Below are positions 6,909 to 7,649 of a stretch of DNA of 7,649 nt, in pieces. Both the position numbers and the translations under genes were made by a program. How positions within the stretch are numbered: the first letter of the stretch is position 1; each line of letters begins with the position of its first letter. The notes under the pieces were generated by a model that made no database searches, was not told where the DNA came from, and saw nothing but the letters and a program-made list of their open reading frames with translations. Source of the DNA: Candidatus Zixiibacteriota bacterium (lineage in GTDB: Bacteria > Zixibacteria > MSB-5A5 > GN15 > JACZUZ01); NCBI GenBank assembly GCA_022572905.1, contig JACZUZ010000044.1, positions 1,871 through 9,519 of the forward strand. The letters are read 5' to 3'.

Positions 6909-7649
6909 ATGATCACAATAGGAGTCGCCGGACACATAGATCACGGCAAGAGCTCAATTGTCAAACGGTTAACCGGAACCGATCCGGATCGTTTGCCCGA
7001 GGAGAAACTACGGGGTATGACAATTGATCTTGGATTCGCGCACTGGATGGGTCCAGCTCATGGGATGAGTCCCGCAAACGGGAATAGTCAGTCCCACTCG
7101 AACAATAATTCAGTCGAACCTCTAGTGGCTTTTGTCGATGTCCCCGGTCATGAGCGTTTTGTGCGCAATATGATCGCGGGCGCTGGCGGAATCGAAGGTG
7201 TAATACTTGTGGTCGCCGCCGATGACGGATGGATGCCGCAAAGTCAGGAGCACTTTGACATTGTGCGGCTTTTGGGTGTCAAGAAGGGATTTGTTGTCTT
7301 AAGTAAAATTGATTTGGTTGAACCCGATTGGATTGAAACTGTCGTTGATGATATCAAAACTCAAGTTAGCGGGTCATTTCTGGATGGCGCTCCGGTGATA
7401 CCTGTCAGCTCCACCACAGGTCACGGATTCGACAAATTAGAAAATGAATTGTTGCTTCTCGCTAAAAAGAATTTGTCTCAAGCCGACCTTGGCAAGCCCC
7501 GTCTGTTCATTGACCGATCTTTCGATATCTCAGGAATGGGGAAAGTGGTCACCGGTACCCTACGCGGTGGCGCTTTTGAAGTCGGACAGAAAATATTCAT
7601 ACATCCATCTGGCGCCGAGGGGAAAATACGGACTCTGCAGCGGCATGGA
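6909..7649 (+). CDS. selB: Selenocysteine-specific elongation factor, N-terminal part (3' end outside window)
   Basis: SelB is the EF-Tu-like GTPase that carries Sec-tRNA(Sec) to UGA codons marked by a SECIS hairpin. The frame stays open to the right edge, giving 247 residues of a protein usually about 600-640 long; the C-terminal SECIS-binding winged helices are not in view. GTPase motifs are G1 AGHIDHGKS (7-15), G2 [10 protein letters not shown] (35-44) with Thr38, G3 DVPGHE (77-82), G4 SKID (132-135), and G5 near SSTTG (167-171). [10 protein letters not shown] is diagnostic of SelB rather than EF-Tu. From about residue 196 ([16 protein letters not shown], then VVTGTL) domain II begins. The start is well fixed: an in-frame TAA lies at 6897-6899, ATG 6909 is the first start after it, and G1 begins at residue 7. 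There is no visible ribosome binding site. An unusual Ser/Asn/Gly-rich insertion sits between G2 and G3 (about 49-70). It pairs with selA, 92 bases upstream. Confidence 0.96.
   Translation, partial: MITIGVAGHIDHGKSSIVKRLTGTDPDRLPEEKLRGMTIDLGFAHWMGPAHGMSPANGNSQSHSNNNSVEPLVAFVDVPGHERFVRNMIAGAGGIEGVILVVAADDGWMPQSQEHFDIVRLLGVKKGFVVLSKIDLVEPDWIETVVDDIKTQVSGSFLDGAPVIPVSSTTGHGFDKLENELLLLAKKNLSQADLGKPRLFIDRSFDISGMGKVVTGTLRGGAFEVGQKIFIHPSGAEGKIRTLQRHG
7053..7118 (+). other. Low-complexity insertion between G2 and G3 of SelB
   Basis: Residues 49-70 read [10 protein letters not shown] followed by [12 protein letters not shown]. In E. coli SelB only about nine residues separate the FAYW and FIDVPGHE motifs; here 28 separate FAHW and FVDVPGHE, so about 19 are extra. 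The composition (Ser, Asn, Gly, His) suggests a flexible loop. It follows the switch I region on the beta-hairpin leading into G3. The reading frame and all flanking motifs are intact. Confidence 0.65.

Noticed and set aside
7302..7313. SKID instead of NKxD at the SelB G4 motif as a defect
   Set aside because: SelB proteins tolerate change at the first position (E. coli has TKAD), and Lys133 and Asp135, which matter for guanine recognition, are kept.

Overview
The window carries four genes, all on the + strand and tightly packed: the 3' part of a very large outer-membrane protein of the SprA/Sov family (1-4127), a lipoprotein of the M28 / glutaminyl-cyclase type (4290-5249), a complete selA (5350-6816), and the first 247 codons of selB (6909 to the right edge). 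The gaps are 162, 100 and 92 bases. They hold no tRNA, insertion sequence, CRISPR array or convincing terminator.

Organism: SprA is the outer-membrane translocon of the type 9 secretion system (T9SS), which is confined essentially to the Fibrobacterota-Chlorobiota-Bacteroidota (FCB) superphylum. This copy keeps the family landmarks but is divergent: it has an Asp-Thr-rich repeat insertion and an Arg/Ser-rich barrel half. A selenocysteine pathway is uncommon in classical Bacteroidota, and I see no Bacteroidota-type TAnnTTTG promoter. I therefore infer a less-studied FCB lineage (Zixibacteria, KSB1, Marinimicrobia, Gemmatimonadota or similar). The phylum cannot be fixed from this window.

How the genes may work together: the left half concerns the cell envelope. 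SprA would be the pore for T9SS cargo. The next gene encodes a lipid-anchored, periplasm- or surface-facing enzyme with the full glutaminyl-cyclase motif set. In Bacteroidota many exported proteins start with Gln after signal-peptide cleavage and are cyclised to pyroglutamate, so the pairing may be functional, although the genes need not share a transcript. The right half is selenocysteine synthesis and decoding: SelA converts Ser-tRNA(Sec) to Sec-tRNA(Sec), and SelB is the dedicated elongation factor that delivers it to UGA codons. The genome should therefore also hold selC, selD and at least one selenoprotein gene, none of which is in view.

Most worth a second look: the SprA/cyclase neighbourhood, a 12-base-period Asp-Thr repeat inside SprA, a Ser/Asn-rich insertion in the GTPase domain of SelB, and a promoter-like sequence placed so that selB mRNA could be leaderless.
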